DNA from: Candidatus Poseidoniaceae archaeon
GTDB taxonomy: Archaea; Thermoplasmatota; Poseidoniia; Poseidoniales; Poseidoniaceae
Length of the DNA: 10,556 bases
Reading direction: 5' to 3'
NCBI GenBank assembly: GCA_023254445.1
Contig: JALRLN010000006.1
Coordinates: 1 to 10,556 of the forward strand
A model generated the notes under the pieces. The model ran no database searches. It saw only the letters and a list, made by a program, of their open reading frames with translations, and was not told the origin of the DNA. Shown piece by piece: positions 1 through 5,877 of the stretch; position 1 is the stretch's first letter, and every line of letters starts with the position of its first letter. A program made the position numbers and the translations under genes.

Positions 1-480
1 GCCTCTTTCCACATCCTCCTGTGGTCAATGGGATAGATCAGTTCGATGAAGGGGACAAGACGGAAAAAATTCCGGACCGGACGCCTGGCTTCGGAGGAGG
101 AAGGGCGAGGCTCGTCCTTCATGGATCGACGGTGGTGCGTTGAGTGGACAGTCTTTGTGGGGTGCGAGGGTGAACCCGCTCAAGGAGGCTGCGCGGTCGC
201 TTCGGTCGCGCGTGAAGGGGTTCACTGCGAGCCTGCCTCACCACCCTCGGGTCCAAACAACCGGTCATGCCTTCTGGAACACAAAGGTCTTCTCGCCTCG
301 CAACAGGCCGTATCGGAGCACATCGGTGCCTTCAGCACAACACCCTGATGATGTACCGAGGTGTTCTGATCGTCGAGTGTTGCTACGAACCTCCCCCCGC
401 AAGGATCGAGCATCGCCTCGCGGCGTTGAGCACGACGATGAACGCGGGCCGTTGTGATCACGTTTGAGGCAACGGTCAGG
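1..480. other. Left-edge region without a convincing gene
   Basis: No reading frame here resembles a protein. The longest frames on both strands are rich in Arg, Ser and Pro and look like GC-rich shadow frames. A frame open from base 3 to a stop near 143 could in principle be the tail of a gene entering from the left, but its residues resemble no family I know. What the region does contain is hairpin-forming sequence: a 5-bp stem with an AAAA loop at 61-74, a 9-bp stem at 100-120, and a nested branched fold at 165-249. From 250 to 480 I see only weak short stems and no tRNA, 5S, SRP or RNase P signature. Confidence 0.5.
100..249 (+). ncRNA. Candidate structured RNA of unknown identity
   Basis: Hand folding gives a nested structure. 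A 9-bp hairpin pairs 100-108 with 112-120. Further on, an outer 8-bp helix pairs 165-172 with 242-249. Inside it, 183-190 pairs with 230-238 (8 bp with one bulge) and leads into a junction with two hairpins: 191-199 with 203-211 (9 bp) and 212-216 with 221-225 (5 bp, GGGG loop). A competing pairing joins 170-177 to 218-225 (8 bp). The G-U pairs (105/115, 196/206, 197/205) become mismatches in a minus-strand transcript, so the fold favours a + strand RNA. I could not match it to RNase P, SRP, 5S or a C/D box RNA. In GC-rich DNA some such pairing arises by chance, and the ends are unknown. Confidence 0.3.
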
Positions 481-810
481 TTATTCCGAGGACGCCTCGA
501 GTTCCTCAATCGCCTTGGCGAGCACAGGTGCAAACACCAAAAAAACGCCCGCGGCGAGCGCCAAGGCAACGGTTCCACCAGCAAAAAGGAAGAAACCAAC
601 GCTGTCCGCTGCAGAACGTCCAACGAGGCTGTCACGATGCCAGGCCATGGCGCCAAACGTACAGAGACCAAGGCCACCAGCAAGCAAGACCGTTCCAAGG
701 ACGCGGACGAAGAACAAGGCCTTCTGTTTGTGCTTCGCCAACCGCAGCGCGACAATGGAGAAGAGCAACTTGAGAAGGCTTTCCGTGACACGACGTTCGA
801 CTGCATCCAT
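481..810 (-). CDS. Small two-helix membrane protein, unknown function
   Basis: This 109-residue protein belongs to no family I recognise. It starts with an amphipathic, charged stretch (residues 1-31), then has two hydrophobic segments at about 33-56 and 71-96 joined by a short loop containing WHRD, and ends in an acidic tail (EELEASSE). This is the layout of a small integral membrane protein with two helices. The ATG at 810 is preferred because it opens the frame just before the amphipathic helix and because an AT-rich element lies about 27-37 bases upstream, where an archaeal TATA box for a nearly leaderless transcript would sit. The neighbouring gene on the same strand (912-1157) is also a small two-helix membrane protein, with about 100 bp between them. 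Membrane location is well supported; function is unknown. Confidence 0.6.
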   Translation of the reverse strand: MDAVERRVTESLLKLLFSIVALRLAKHKQKALFFVRVLGTVLLAGGLGLCTFGAMAWHRDSLVGRSAADSVGFFLFAGGTVALALAAGVFLVFAPVLAKAIEELEASSE

Positions 811-836
811 GGACTGGCAGCAATCAGGTTTGGGAC

Positions 837-847
837 TTATCGATTAT
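837..847 (-). promoter_or_regulatory. Possible TATA-like box for the 481-810 gene
   Basis: An AT-rich stretch (ATAATCGATAA read on the minus strand) stands out in GC-rich surroundings and is centred about 32 bases before the ATG at 810. This fits an archaeal TATA box about 25 bases ahead of a start site close to the ATG. No clear BRE is visible, so this is only a plausible site. Confidence 0.3.
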
Positions 848-911
848 GCCGAATCGAGACGGCTCCGCCTCAGGCATTGGTTCCGACAGCCGCTTCTGAG
901 CATGAACGCCG

Positions 912-1157
912 TCACTCGGCCGCCGCGGCCGCTTTCTTTCGGTTGCGGTTCCACTTCTTGATGCGAGGCAATTGCCACTTGATGATGCCCGTCCAGAAGA
1001 CGACCGCCATCACCACCCCGCCGACAAACATGGTGACCTGCGGGCGGTCGTCCCAGAAGTTGACGTCCTGGTTCATGGTGATGGGGAAGAAGTAGGCCGA
1101 GATCATCAGACCAAACCCAAGATGGATCCATCGCAAGCGTGTGTTCCAATTCGCCAT
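912..1157 (-). CDS. Small two-helix membrane protein, unknown function
   Basis: With the start at 1157 the product has 81 residues: a short N-terminus (MANWNTRLRW), a hydrophobic segment at about 9-26, a polar loop with FWDDRPQ (34-40), a second hydrophobic segment at about 41-60, and a strongly basic tail (PRIKKWNRNRKK) ending in a run of alanines. By the positive-inside rule the basic tail should face the cytoplasm, so both ends are probably inside. I do not recognise the family. Longer starts exist at 1223 (103 residues) and 1265 (117 residues). I reject the longest because its first residues are encoded by the tRNA-derived repeat at 1225-1245. The 1157 start is favoured because the protein then begins just before the first helix and a TATA-like element lies about 24-32 bases upstream. 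Confidence 0.65.
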   Translation of the reverse strand: MANWNTRLRWIHLGFGLMISAYFFPITMNQDVNFWDDRPQVTMFVGGVVMAVVFWTGIIKWQLPRIKKWNRNRKKAAAAAE

Positions 1158-1179
1158 GCAAAGCGACGCCAATGCCTCG

Positions 1180-1190
1180 CTTTTGAAAGT
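1180..1190 (-). promoter_or_regulatory. Possible TATA-like box for the 912-1157 gene
   Basis: On the minus strand, ACTTTCAAAAG lies about 24-33 bases before the ATG at 1157, in otherwise GC-rich sequence. That position suits a leaderless archaeal transcript beginning at or near this ATG and supports the shorter protein. The match to a TATA consensus is weak. Confidence 0.25.
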
Positions 1191-1224
1191 GGCCGCGTGG
1201 AGGTGGGGAACGGGTCGATTCATG

Positions 1225-1245
1225 GTGCAGGGGGCAGGATTCGAA
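1225..1245 (-). repeat. Second copy of the tRNA-Leu 3' end (att-like)
   Basis: These 21 bases are identical to 1339-1359. That stretch holds the last 20 nucleotides of tRNA-Leu (discriminator A, the 3' strand of the acceptor stem, the 3' strand of the T-stem and part of the T-loop) plus one flanking base. The copy has the same orientation as the tRNA and lies 114 bp downstream of it. The match stops abruptly at both ends. A 3'-terminal tRNA fragment is what tyrosine-recombinase integration into a tRNA gene leaves at the far end of an element, but the intervening 93 bp cannot encode one. It could be a remnant after deletion, or a partial tRNA duplication. Confidence 0.75.
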
Positions 1246-1259
1246 GGTTGAGCACTGGA

Positions 1260-1274
1260 CAGCAAGAAGAAAGT
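1260..1274 (+). repeat. Short imperfect repeat, copy 1
   Basis: CAGCAAGAAGAAAGT here matches CAGCAAGAAGAGAAGT at 1325-1340 except for one inserted base. Both copies lie in the spacer downstream of the tRNA, and the second abuts and overlaps the tRNA 3' end. With the 21-bp repeat this suggests that the spacer arose by local duplication and rearrangement. Confidence 0.5.
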
Positions 1275-1324
1275 ACAGTCTCAGGAAGTGCGATGCCTAG
1301 AATTCTGCACTCAAACGGTTCAAT

Positions 1325-1340
1325 CAGCAAGAAGAGAAGT
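1325..1340 (+). repeat. Short imperfect repeat, copy 2
   Basis: This is the partner of 1260-1274, with one extra G. It overlaps the last base of the tRNA-Leu gene. Because the order of this unit and the tRNA fragment differs between the two places, a single simple tandem duplication does not explain both repeats. Confidence 0.5.
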
Positions 1341-1423
1341 GCAGGGGGCAGGATTCGAACCTGCGAACCGTTGAGGAATGGGACCTAAACCCACCGCCGT
1401 TGACCAAGCTTGGCGACCCCTGC
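1340..1423 (-). tRNA. tRNA-Leu, anticodon UAG
   Basis: The minus strand folds into a full 84-nt class II tRNA. The acceptor GCAGGGG pairs with CCCCTGC over 7 bp. The D-stem is GCC/GGC. The anticodon stem GTGGG/CCCAT carries loop TTTAGGT, so the anticodon is UAG, reading CUN leucine codons. A 13-nt extra arm follows, then T-stem GCAGG/CCTGC with loop TTCGAAT. The discriminator is A73, as expected for leucine. No CCA is encoded (the bases after A73 are CTT), so CCA must be added by the CCA enzyme. There is no intron. The gene lies 45 bp downstream of the DUF3592-like gene on the same strand and no clear TATA box is visible, so read-through from that gene is possible. Confidence 0.95.
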
Positions 1424-1468
1424 TCGACCCTGCGACGGGGGAGGGTCACATCAAGGTGAGGACGGCGC

Positions 1469-2242
1469 TCACGTGCGGAGCGCAGCGCGGGCGCTGGCGG
1501 TCGTGACGCCAAGCAGCACGAGGCTGACCAACACGAAGGGGAGCATGAAGAACAGCAATCCAACGTCTTGCCACACAAGCCCCTGCTGCAGCACCGCACG
1601 GTCCGGCTGCAGGGGGTCCACGTAGACCGTGACGGGAGCATTGGATGGATGTTCAGCAACGAAGATCTCGGCCCGTTGTTCGCTGCTCCAGCAGTTCGCC
1701 TCGCTCGTGAGGCTGACCACGTGCCCGGTCCGGTTGTCCCCGAAGCGCTCCCACGTGTAGGTGACCACGGGGCAGTATTCCGTGCTGCTTCCTCCCTCGC
1801 TGTCGGTGAATGTGAACGATTCGTAGGCTGAGTCATGCATCCAGCCGTCGACAGCCTCCCAACCGCTGGTCGCCCGCTGGTCCAGCACCGGCAACCCGAT
1901 GGCAAGGACACCGACCGTCGTCCCCAAGGTCCAGAACAAGGTGAAGAGGCCAACGGCGGCCACGGCACCCCACGAACCATCGATCGGTGCTTCGTCCTCG
2001 TCGTCGCTTCCCGTCGAGATTGACGCCACGTCAGGCTCTGAGGGGTTTGAGGGCACCAGCTCCACCGGAGCAGCGGGCAGAAGGTCCGACCCACCTGCGG
2101 GCGCGTCAGGCTCCTTCGGAGATGCTGACGCTTCGTCCGAAGGGGCCGGGATGGTGGCAGGGGACGGGGGCGATGGGCCGTCGTCCACCGCCGGCAGGAA
2201 CGACGCACCCGACGTTTCCCAGAAGGGTTCATCGGGATTCAT
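1469..2242 (-). CDS. DUF3592-like membrane protein
   Basis: The product has 257 residues. Residues 1-89 are a low-complexity, Pro/Ala/Ser/Asp/Glu-rich cytoplasmic-type tail. A first membrane helix follows at about 92-120, then a domain at about 121-222 that should lie outside the membrane, a second helix at about 226-246, and a short basic end. The middle domain has the DUF3592 hallmarks: YCPVVTYTW (156-164), a central strand region, and VYVDPLQPDRAVL (206-218). Members of this widespread family typically have two helices flanking such a domain; their function is not established. Two cysteines in the domain (157 and 184) could pair. The ATG at 2242 lies 86 bp from the divergent ABC ATPase start, so the two genes share an intergenic region. 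No Shine-Dalgarno site is visible. Confidence 0.8.
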   Translation of the reverse strand: MNPDEPFWETSGASFLPAVDDGPSPPSPATIPAPSDEASASPKEPDAPAGGSDLLPAAPVELVPSNPSEPDVASISTGSDDEDEAPIDGSWGAVAAVGLFTLFWTLGTTVGVLAIGLPVLDQRATSGWEAVDGWMHDSAYESFTFTDSEGGSSTEYCPVVTYTWERFGDNRTGHVVSLTSEANCWSSEQRAEIFVAEHPSNAPVTVYVDPLQPDRAVLQQGLVWQDVGLLFFMLPFVLVSLVLLGVTTASARAALRT

Positions 2243-2328
2243 GCTGAGCAGTTGATTCGCCCCTTGAAGAACTCCACCCCAAATCCTGACGTGAGCAGCC
2301 TCATATCGAGAGGGGGCACCCGCAAACC
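2243..2328. promoter_or_regulatory. Divergent intergenic region
   Basis: These 86 bp separate the minus-strand DUF3592-like gene from the + strand transport operon and must hold at least the operon promoter. For the + strand the only AT-rich candidate is TCATATCGAG at 2301-2310, about 20-28 bases before the ATG at 2329, which would suit a leaderless transcript. For the minus strand, TTCTTCAAG (2262-2270) lies about 20-28 bases before the ATG at 2242. Both matches are weak. I see no clear operator palindrome. Confidence 0.3.
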
Positions 2329-3354
2329 ATGGGCACAGGCACGGTGCTTGTTCACCTGGAAGGCATCCGACGCGTCTACGTCTCCGCCGGTGAAACGGTG
2401 GCGGCCCTCGACGGCATCGACCTGACCTTGAACGAGGGAGAAGTCGTCGTGATGCTGCTCGGGCCGTCCGGCTCGGGCAAGACCACGCTCCTCAACGTCC
2501 TCTCCGCCATGGACAGCCCCACCGAGGGCACGTACCGCTTCCGGGGGGACATTGTGCCATCGGCGCCGGATGCGCTCGACGTTGAGCCCTTTGCCCTCCC
2601 CCGCCCCCACCCGCTGCTCTCGCCACCGTTGTGGCTGGTCGAGCGCGTGGTTGGGCTCGTCCTTGGCGTGGTGCGTTGGCCCGGCCGAACGCTGGCCGAA
2701 CGTCGGCGTGCGAAGGCCCTCGAGGCGCAGGCCGCCTTCCGCCGCGCCAATATTGGGTACGTCTTCCAGCAATACAACCTGCTCGGGGACCTGACGGTGC
2801 TGGAGAACGTCATGCTGGCGCAGGAGATCTCCGGCGGTCGAGACCGCGCCCGGGCGAAGCACATGCTCGCCAAGGTCGGCCTCGAAGGGCTCGAGCAGCG
2901 CTTCCCTGCCGAACTCTCAGGCGGTCAGCAGCAACGCGTCGCCATCGCTCGAAGCCTGGCGAAGCACGCACGCTTGTTGCTCGGTGACGAACCGACTGGA
3001 AACCTCGATTCGGAGACCACCCAACAGGTGATGAAAGCCTTGCTTGACATTTGCAGAAAGGAGGGCGTGACCGCCGTCATCGTGACCCACGACGAGGCGC
3101 TCACCGCCCACGCCACCCGCGTCCTGCGGCTTGATTCTGGTCGCTTGCACAGCGACGAGAGGGGAGGGGCTGGAACCCTCGTTGGCAAAGGAAAACACGT
3201 CGTCAAGGACGTGCTGGACACCGCTGAAGACGTGGTCGAAAGCGTCCGTCGTCCCGTCGAAGCCGCCATTTCCGGAGGCGTGAACACGGCCAAGGCCCTC
3301 GGGGCCGTGGCGAAGGACATCGCCGAAGCGGCTCGGCCCAAGCGAAAGGAGTGA
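2329..3354 (+). CDS. ABC transporter ATPase, LolD/MacB type, with insertion
   Basis: This 341-residue cytoplasmic ATPase would power the FtsX-type permease encoded next. All nucleotide-binding motifs are intact: Walker A GPSGSGKT (45-52), Q-loop VFQQYNLL (145-152), signature LSGGQQQRVAIARS (196-209), Walker B RLLLGDEP with catalytic Glu221, D-loop NLDS (225-228) and H-loop His254. FQQ-N-L-L, LTVLENV and DEPTGNLDS are typical of the LolD/MacB/FtsE branch. Two things are unusual. Between Walker A and the Q-loop lie about 95 residues rather than about 45; the extra part (roughly 74-137) has a Pro/hydrophobic stretch PLLSPPLWLVERVVGLVLGV followed by a basic helix. After residue 277 there is an extension of about 64 residues, mostly amphipathic helix, ending ARPKRKE. 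The family call is firm; the substrate is unknown. Confidence 0.93.
   Translation: MGTGTVLVHLEGIRRVYVSAGETVAALDGIDLTLNEGEVVVMLLGPSGSGKTTLLNVLSAMDSPTEGTYRFRGDIVPSAPDALDVEPFALPRPHPLLSPPLWLVERVVGLVLGVVRWPGRTLAERRRAKALEAQAAFRRANIGYVFQQYNLLGDLTVLENVMLAQEISGGRDRARAKHMLAKVGLEGLEQRFPAELSGGQQQRVAIARSLAKHARLLLGDEPTGNLDSETTQQVMKALLDICRKEGVTAVIVTHDEALTAHATRVLRLDSGRLHSDERGGAGTLVGKGKHVVKDVLDTAEDVVESVRRPVEAAISGGVNTAKALGAVAKDIAEAARPKRKE
3346..3351 (+). promoter_or_regulatory. Ribosome binding site deciding the permease start
   Basis: AAGGAG inside the last codons of the ATPase gene lies 8 bases before the GTG at 3360. This is normal Shine-Dalgarno spacing, and it favours 3360 over the overlapping GTG at 3351, which is itself part of the site. 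Translational coupling with the ATPase is likely. Confidence 0.5.
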
Positions 3355-3359
3355 ACGGC

Positions 3360-5867
3360 GTGCGTTTGCAGGTCAAGCGGCTCTTCCGGCACTACGCCCG
3401 CAACGGGGTGGTGATGGGGCTCTTCCTGATGCTGCTGATCATGTCCACATCGGTGTCGGTCATGATGGCGGAACACCTCCGCACGGCCGACGAGGTTTAC
3501 GCTCGCTACTACGAGGCCACGAACCTCGGCGACCTGTTCGTGGAGGGGCCGGATGGATTCACCTACGACCACGAAGCGTTGCTCAGCGCCTGCGAAGGAA
3601 CGCCTGAGACGGCTGGCCTCTCCATCGGGGGGTGCGAAACGCGCCTCACGCTGCGGGGCGAATACAGCCTGACCGAGGACCAACGGGAGGCCGTGGCGCT
3701 CGCCCGAGGGTGCGTTGACGGCGATGCTGCCTGCGCGGACACCGTGGGCGACCAAGCCGTCCTCGTCGTGCACGGCATGGACCTCACGGAAACGGGGCTA
3801 GGACGCATCAACCGGCTGTTCGCCCTCAGCGACGATGCGCAAGCGTGGGGAAGCCAGCGCCCCGGGGCTGGAGAGGTCGTCTTGGACCAACAGGTGCGCA
3901 AAGAGATGGGCGTGGACCTTGGCGACACGGTGACCATCGAGGTGAACGGCACCGAACATGCCTTCGACGTCGTCGGCTTTGCGGTGCAACCGGACCATGC
4001 GTACTGGGTCTCCTCGCCCGACGTGCTCGTGCCGACACCGGGGACGTTGATGGTCGCCTACCTCGACATCGAGGTCCTGGTTGGCTTGAGCGGTATGGAC
4101 GAAGGGACCCGAAACCGCCTGCTCGTCGACGTGGAAGGGACGCCGGAATGGGACCTGCTCGACACGCCCGAGGTGGAAGGACCCGACCTGCAGGCCTTGC
4201 GGGAAGCGCTTGCGACCTCCTTGCGGGAGCAGAACCTGAGCACCGTTCAGGTCGGTGACCGAAGCACCCAGTTCGGGGTTGAGTTGCTTCGGCAGGACCT
4301 CGAGGGCGCCAAAACCAGCCAGCCGGTCATGGTCGGCATGCTCGTCAGCGTCTCTGCCCTCATCCTCGCGGTCTCTTTGGAACGCTTGGTGCGCCGTCAG
4401 CGGCGGGAAATCGCCGTGCTTCGCTCGCTCGGCACCCCCAGCGGCACCCTCCTGATGTCCTACCTCCTTCCACCGGTTGTTCTCGGGGCCGTGGCTGCCA
4501 TCGTCGGGATCGCCATCGGCACCCAACTCACCGAGGTCTTCGTTCGCTACTATTTCGGCGTCATCGGGAGCGTCCCTGTGGTCGAGGTGCTCCACGACCC
4601 CTCGGTGTGGGTCGCGACCTTCGTGACGGTGATGGTCATCGTCGTGCTCTTCACCTTGTGGCCGGCCCGCTCGGCCGTTCGGCTGTCTCCCGTCGAAGTG
4701 GACCGCCGTGAAGCCGGTGAACGTCCCGGCCCCTTCGTGGTCTGGATGAGCCGCTCCCTGCCCTCCTCGGTTGCCTTGGGTGCGCGTTCCATTTTCCGTC
4801 ACCCGGCCCGGCTTACGGTGACCGTGGTGGGCCTCGGCATGGCGATGATCCTGTCCAGCGGCTTCGCGCTGCTCGTCAACTCGATGGAAGCCTCCTTTGT
4901 CGATGCGCAGCAAGCGGACAACTGGGACTACGCCGTGTACCACAACCCCTTCGACACCGCTGAAGTGGACGCATGGCTGGAGGTGGACGGCGGTGTCCAC
5001 GCGGCGGAGTGGGCTTTGAGCCTGCCCAACGTCAGCCCATCCGACGACACGAGAGCGATGACGCTTGAAGCGCGCACAGCGTTCAGCACCGACGGCAGCA
5101 CCTCGATGCACAACTCCACCTTGCTCGACGGACGCCTGCCGACGGCTGGGGCGTCGATCCCTGAGGCCCTCGTGGACGAAGGTTCCGCCTCGATGCTCGG
5201 ATGGTCCATCGGCGACGAAGTCAGCCTCGACGTGGGGGTCACGAGCATCGACGTCGAACTTGTCGGCATCGTCAACGAATTCCAGCGCTCGGTGTGGGTG
5301 CATCACGTTGACGTGGCGCCGGACCTTGGGATGGAGGACCGCTACAACGTGCTCTACCTGAAGGGAGGGGGCGAGGGTGCTGCCTCGCCCACCGACATTC
5401 CTGGTGTTCAGGTCATCGACCAAGACGAACTGCGAAGCAGTTTCGCCAACGCATGGGAGCAGCAGTCGGAGATCATGTCCGTGTTCATCGGTGTCGGGCT
5501 CATGATCGCCGCCATCATCCTGCTGAACACGCTCGTCATCAACCTGACAGAACACGACGCAGAATACGCCACGTTGCGCATCCTTGGTGCCTCAGCCCCA
5601 CGCATGGCGGGCATCTTGACGGTGGAGCACGCCATCATTGGCACCCTCTCGGCCATCTCTGGGAGCGTGTTTTCCATCCTCGCAGCGGAAGGGATGATGG
5701 CCGCCTTCTCAACGTGGAGTTTCCACTTCACGCTCGACCTCGAGTACGTCACGGTGGTCAAGTACGGCCTCGTGCTGCTGGCCGCCGCCTTGCTGATGAC
5801 GCCGGTTGGTCTGATGCGCTTGCGACGGATGGACCTTGTCGAGCGGTCGAAATCCTTCGGCCAATGA
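3360..5867 (+). CDS. ABC permease with two FtsX domains
   Basis: The membrane partner of the upstream ATPase, 835 residues, is about twice the length of a LolC/LolE-type permease. A first helix (about 16-37) follows a short basic N-terminus. A large extracytoplasmic domain comes next, with four cysteines at 78, 92, 118 and 125. The first FtsX domain (about 321-442) has three helices and the coupling motif REIAVLRSLGTP. A second half begins with a helix at about 484-507 preceded by GARSIFRHP, has another extracytoplasmic domain, and ends with a second FtsX domain (about 703-835) with EYATLRILGAS. Eight helices in all suggest a complete permease in one chain. Starts at GTG 3351 (4-nt overlap, 838 residues) and GTG 3360 are both possible; AAGGAG spacing favours 3360. 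Family members move lipids, lipoproteins or peptides, or transmit force across the membrane; the substrate here is unknown. Confidence 0.9.
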   Translation: MRLQVKRLFRHYARNGVVMGLFLMLLIMSTSVSVMMAEHLRTADEVYARYYEATNLGDLFVEGPDGFTYDHEALLSACEGTPETAGLSIGGCETRLTLRGEYSLTEDQREAVALARGCVDGDAACADTVGDQAVLVVHGMDLTETGLGRINRLFALSDDAQAWGSQRPGAGEVVLDQQVRKEMGVDLGDTVTIEVNGTEHAFDVVGFAVQPDHAYWVSSPDVLVPTPGTLMVAYLDIEVLVGLSGMDEGTRNRLLVDVEGTPEWDLLDTPEVEGPDLQALREALATSLREQNLSTVQVGDRSTQFGVELLRQDLEGAKTSQPVMVGMLVSVSALILAVSLERLVRRQRREIAVLRSLGTPSGTLLMSYLLPPVVLGAVAAIVGIAIGTQLTEVFVRYYFGVIGSVPVVEVLHDPSVWVATFVTVMVIVVLFTLWPARSAVRLSPVEVDRREAGERPGPFVVWMSRSLPSSVALGARSIFRHPARLTVTVVGLGMAMILSSGFALLVNSMEASFVDAQQADNWDYAVYHNPFDTAEVDAWLEVDGGVHAAEWALSLPNVSPSDDTRAMTLEARTAFSTDGSTSMHNSTLLDGRLPTAGASIPEALVDEGSASMLGWSIGDEVSLDVGVTSIDVELVGIVNEFQRSVWVHHVDVAPDLGMEDRYNVLYLKGGGEGAASPTDIPGVQVIDQDELRSSFANAWEQQSEIMSVFIGVGLMIAAIILLNTLVINLTEHDAEYATLRILGASAPRMAGILTVEHAIIGTLSAISGSVFSILAAEGMMAAFSTWSFHFTLDLEYVTVVKYGLVLLAAALLMTPVGLMRLRRMDLVERSKSFGQ

Positions 5868-5877
5868 ACACCGCCCG

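Noticed and set aside
3..143. Open frame at the left edge that might be the tail of an upstream gene
   Set aside because: It is under 50 codons, has no recognisable motif, and overlaps the hairpin-rich sequence. It cannot be supported without the preceding bases.
344..372. C/D box-like signals (TGATGA near 347, CTGA near 366)
   Set aside because: Only one C-like and one D-like box are present. The second pair expected in an archaeal C/D RNA is missing, and the 6-bp AACACC/GGTGTT stem lies inside rather than outside the boxes.
1..480. RNase P RNA or SRP RNA
   Set aside because: I looked on both strands for the conserved GAGGAAAGUCC and ACAGAA-CCGGCUUA motifs of RNase P and the GGAAGG-AGCAG motif of SRP helix 8, and found no acceptable match.
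222..806. Minus-strand frame of 194 codons
   Set aside because: It overlaps the better supported membrane-protein frame at 481-810 in another phase, and its Arg/Ser-rich sequence has no domain-like pattern.
3798..5555. Long minus-strand frame of 585 codons
   Set aside because: It lies wholly opposite the FtsX permease. Its translation is rich in His, Arg, Asp and Gly without hydrophobic segments or motifs, as expected for an antisense frame of a GC-rich gene.
5836..5877. TTG start giving the MMPL protein 14 extra residues that overlap the permease
   Set aside because: The extra residues are polar and unremarkable, TTG is a weak start, and the ATG at 5878 gives a natural operon spacing.
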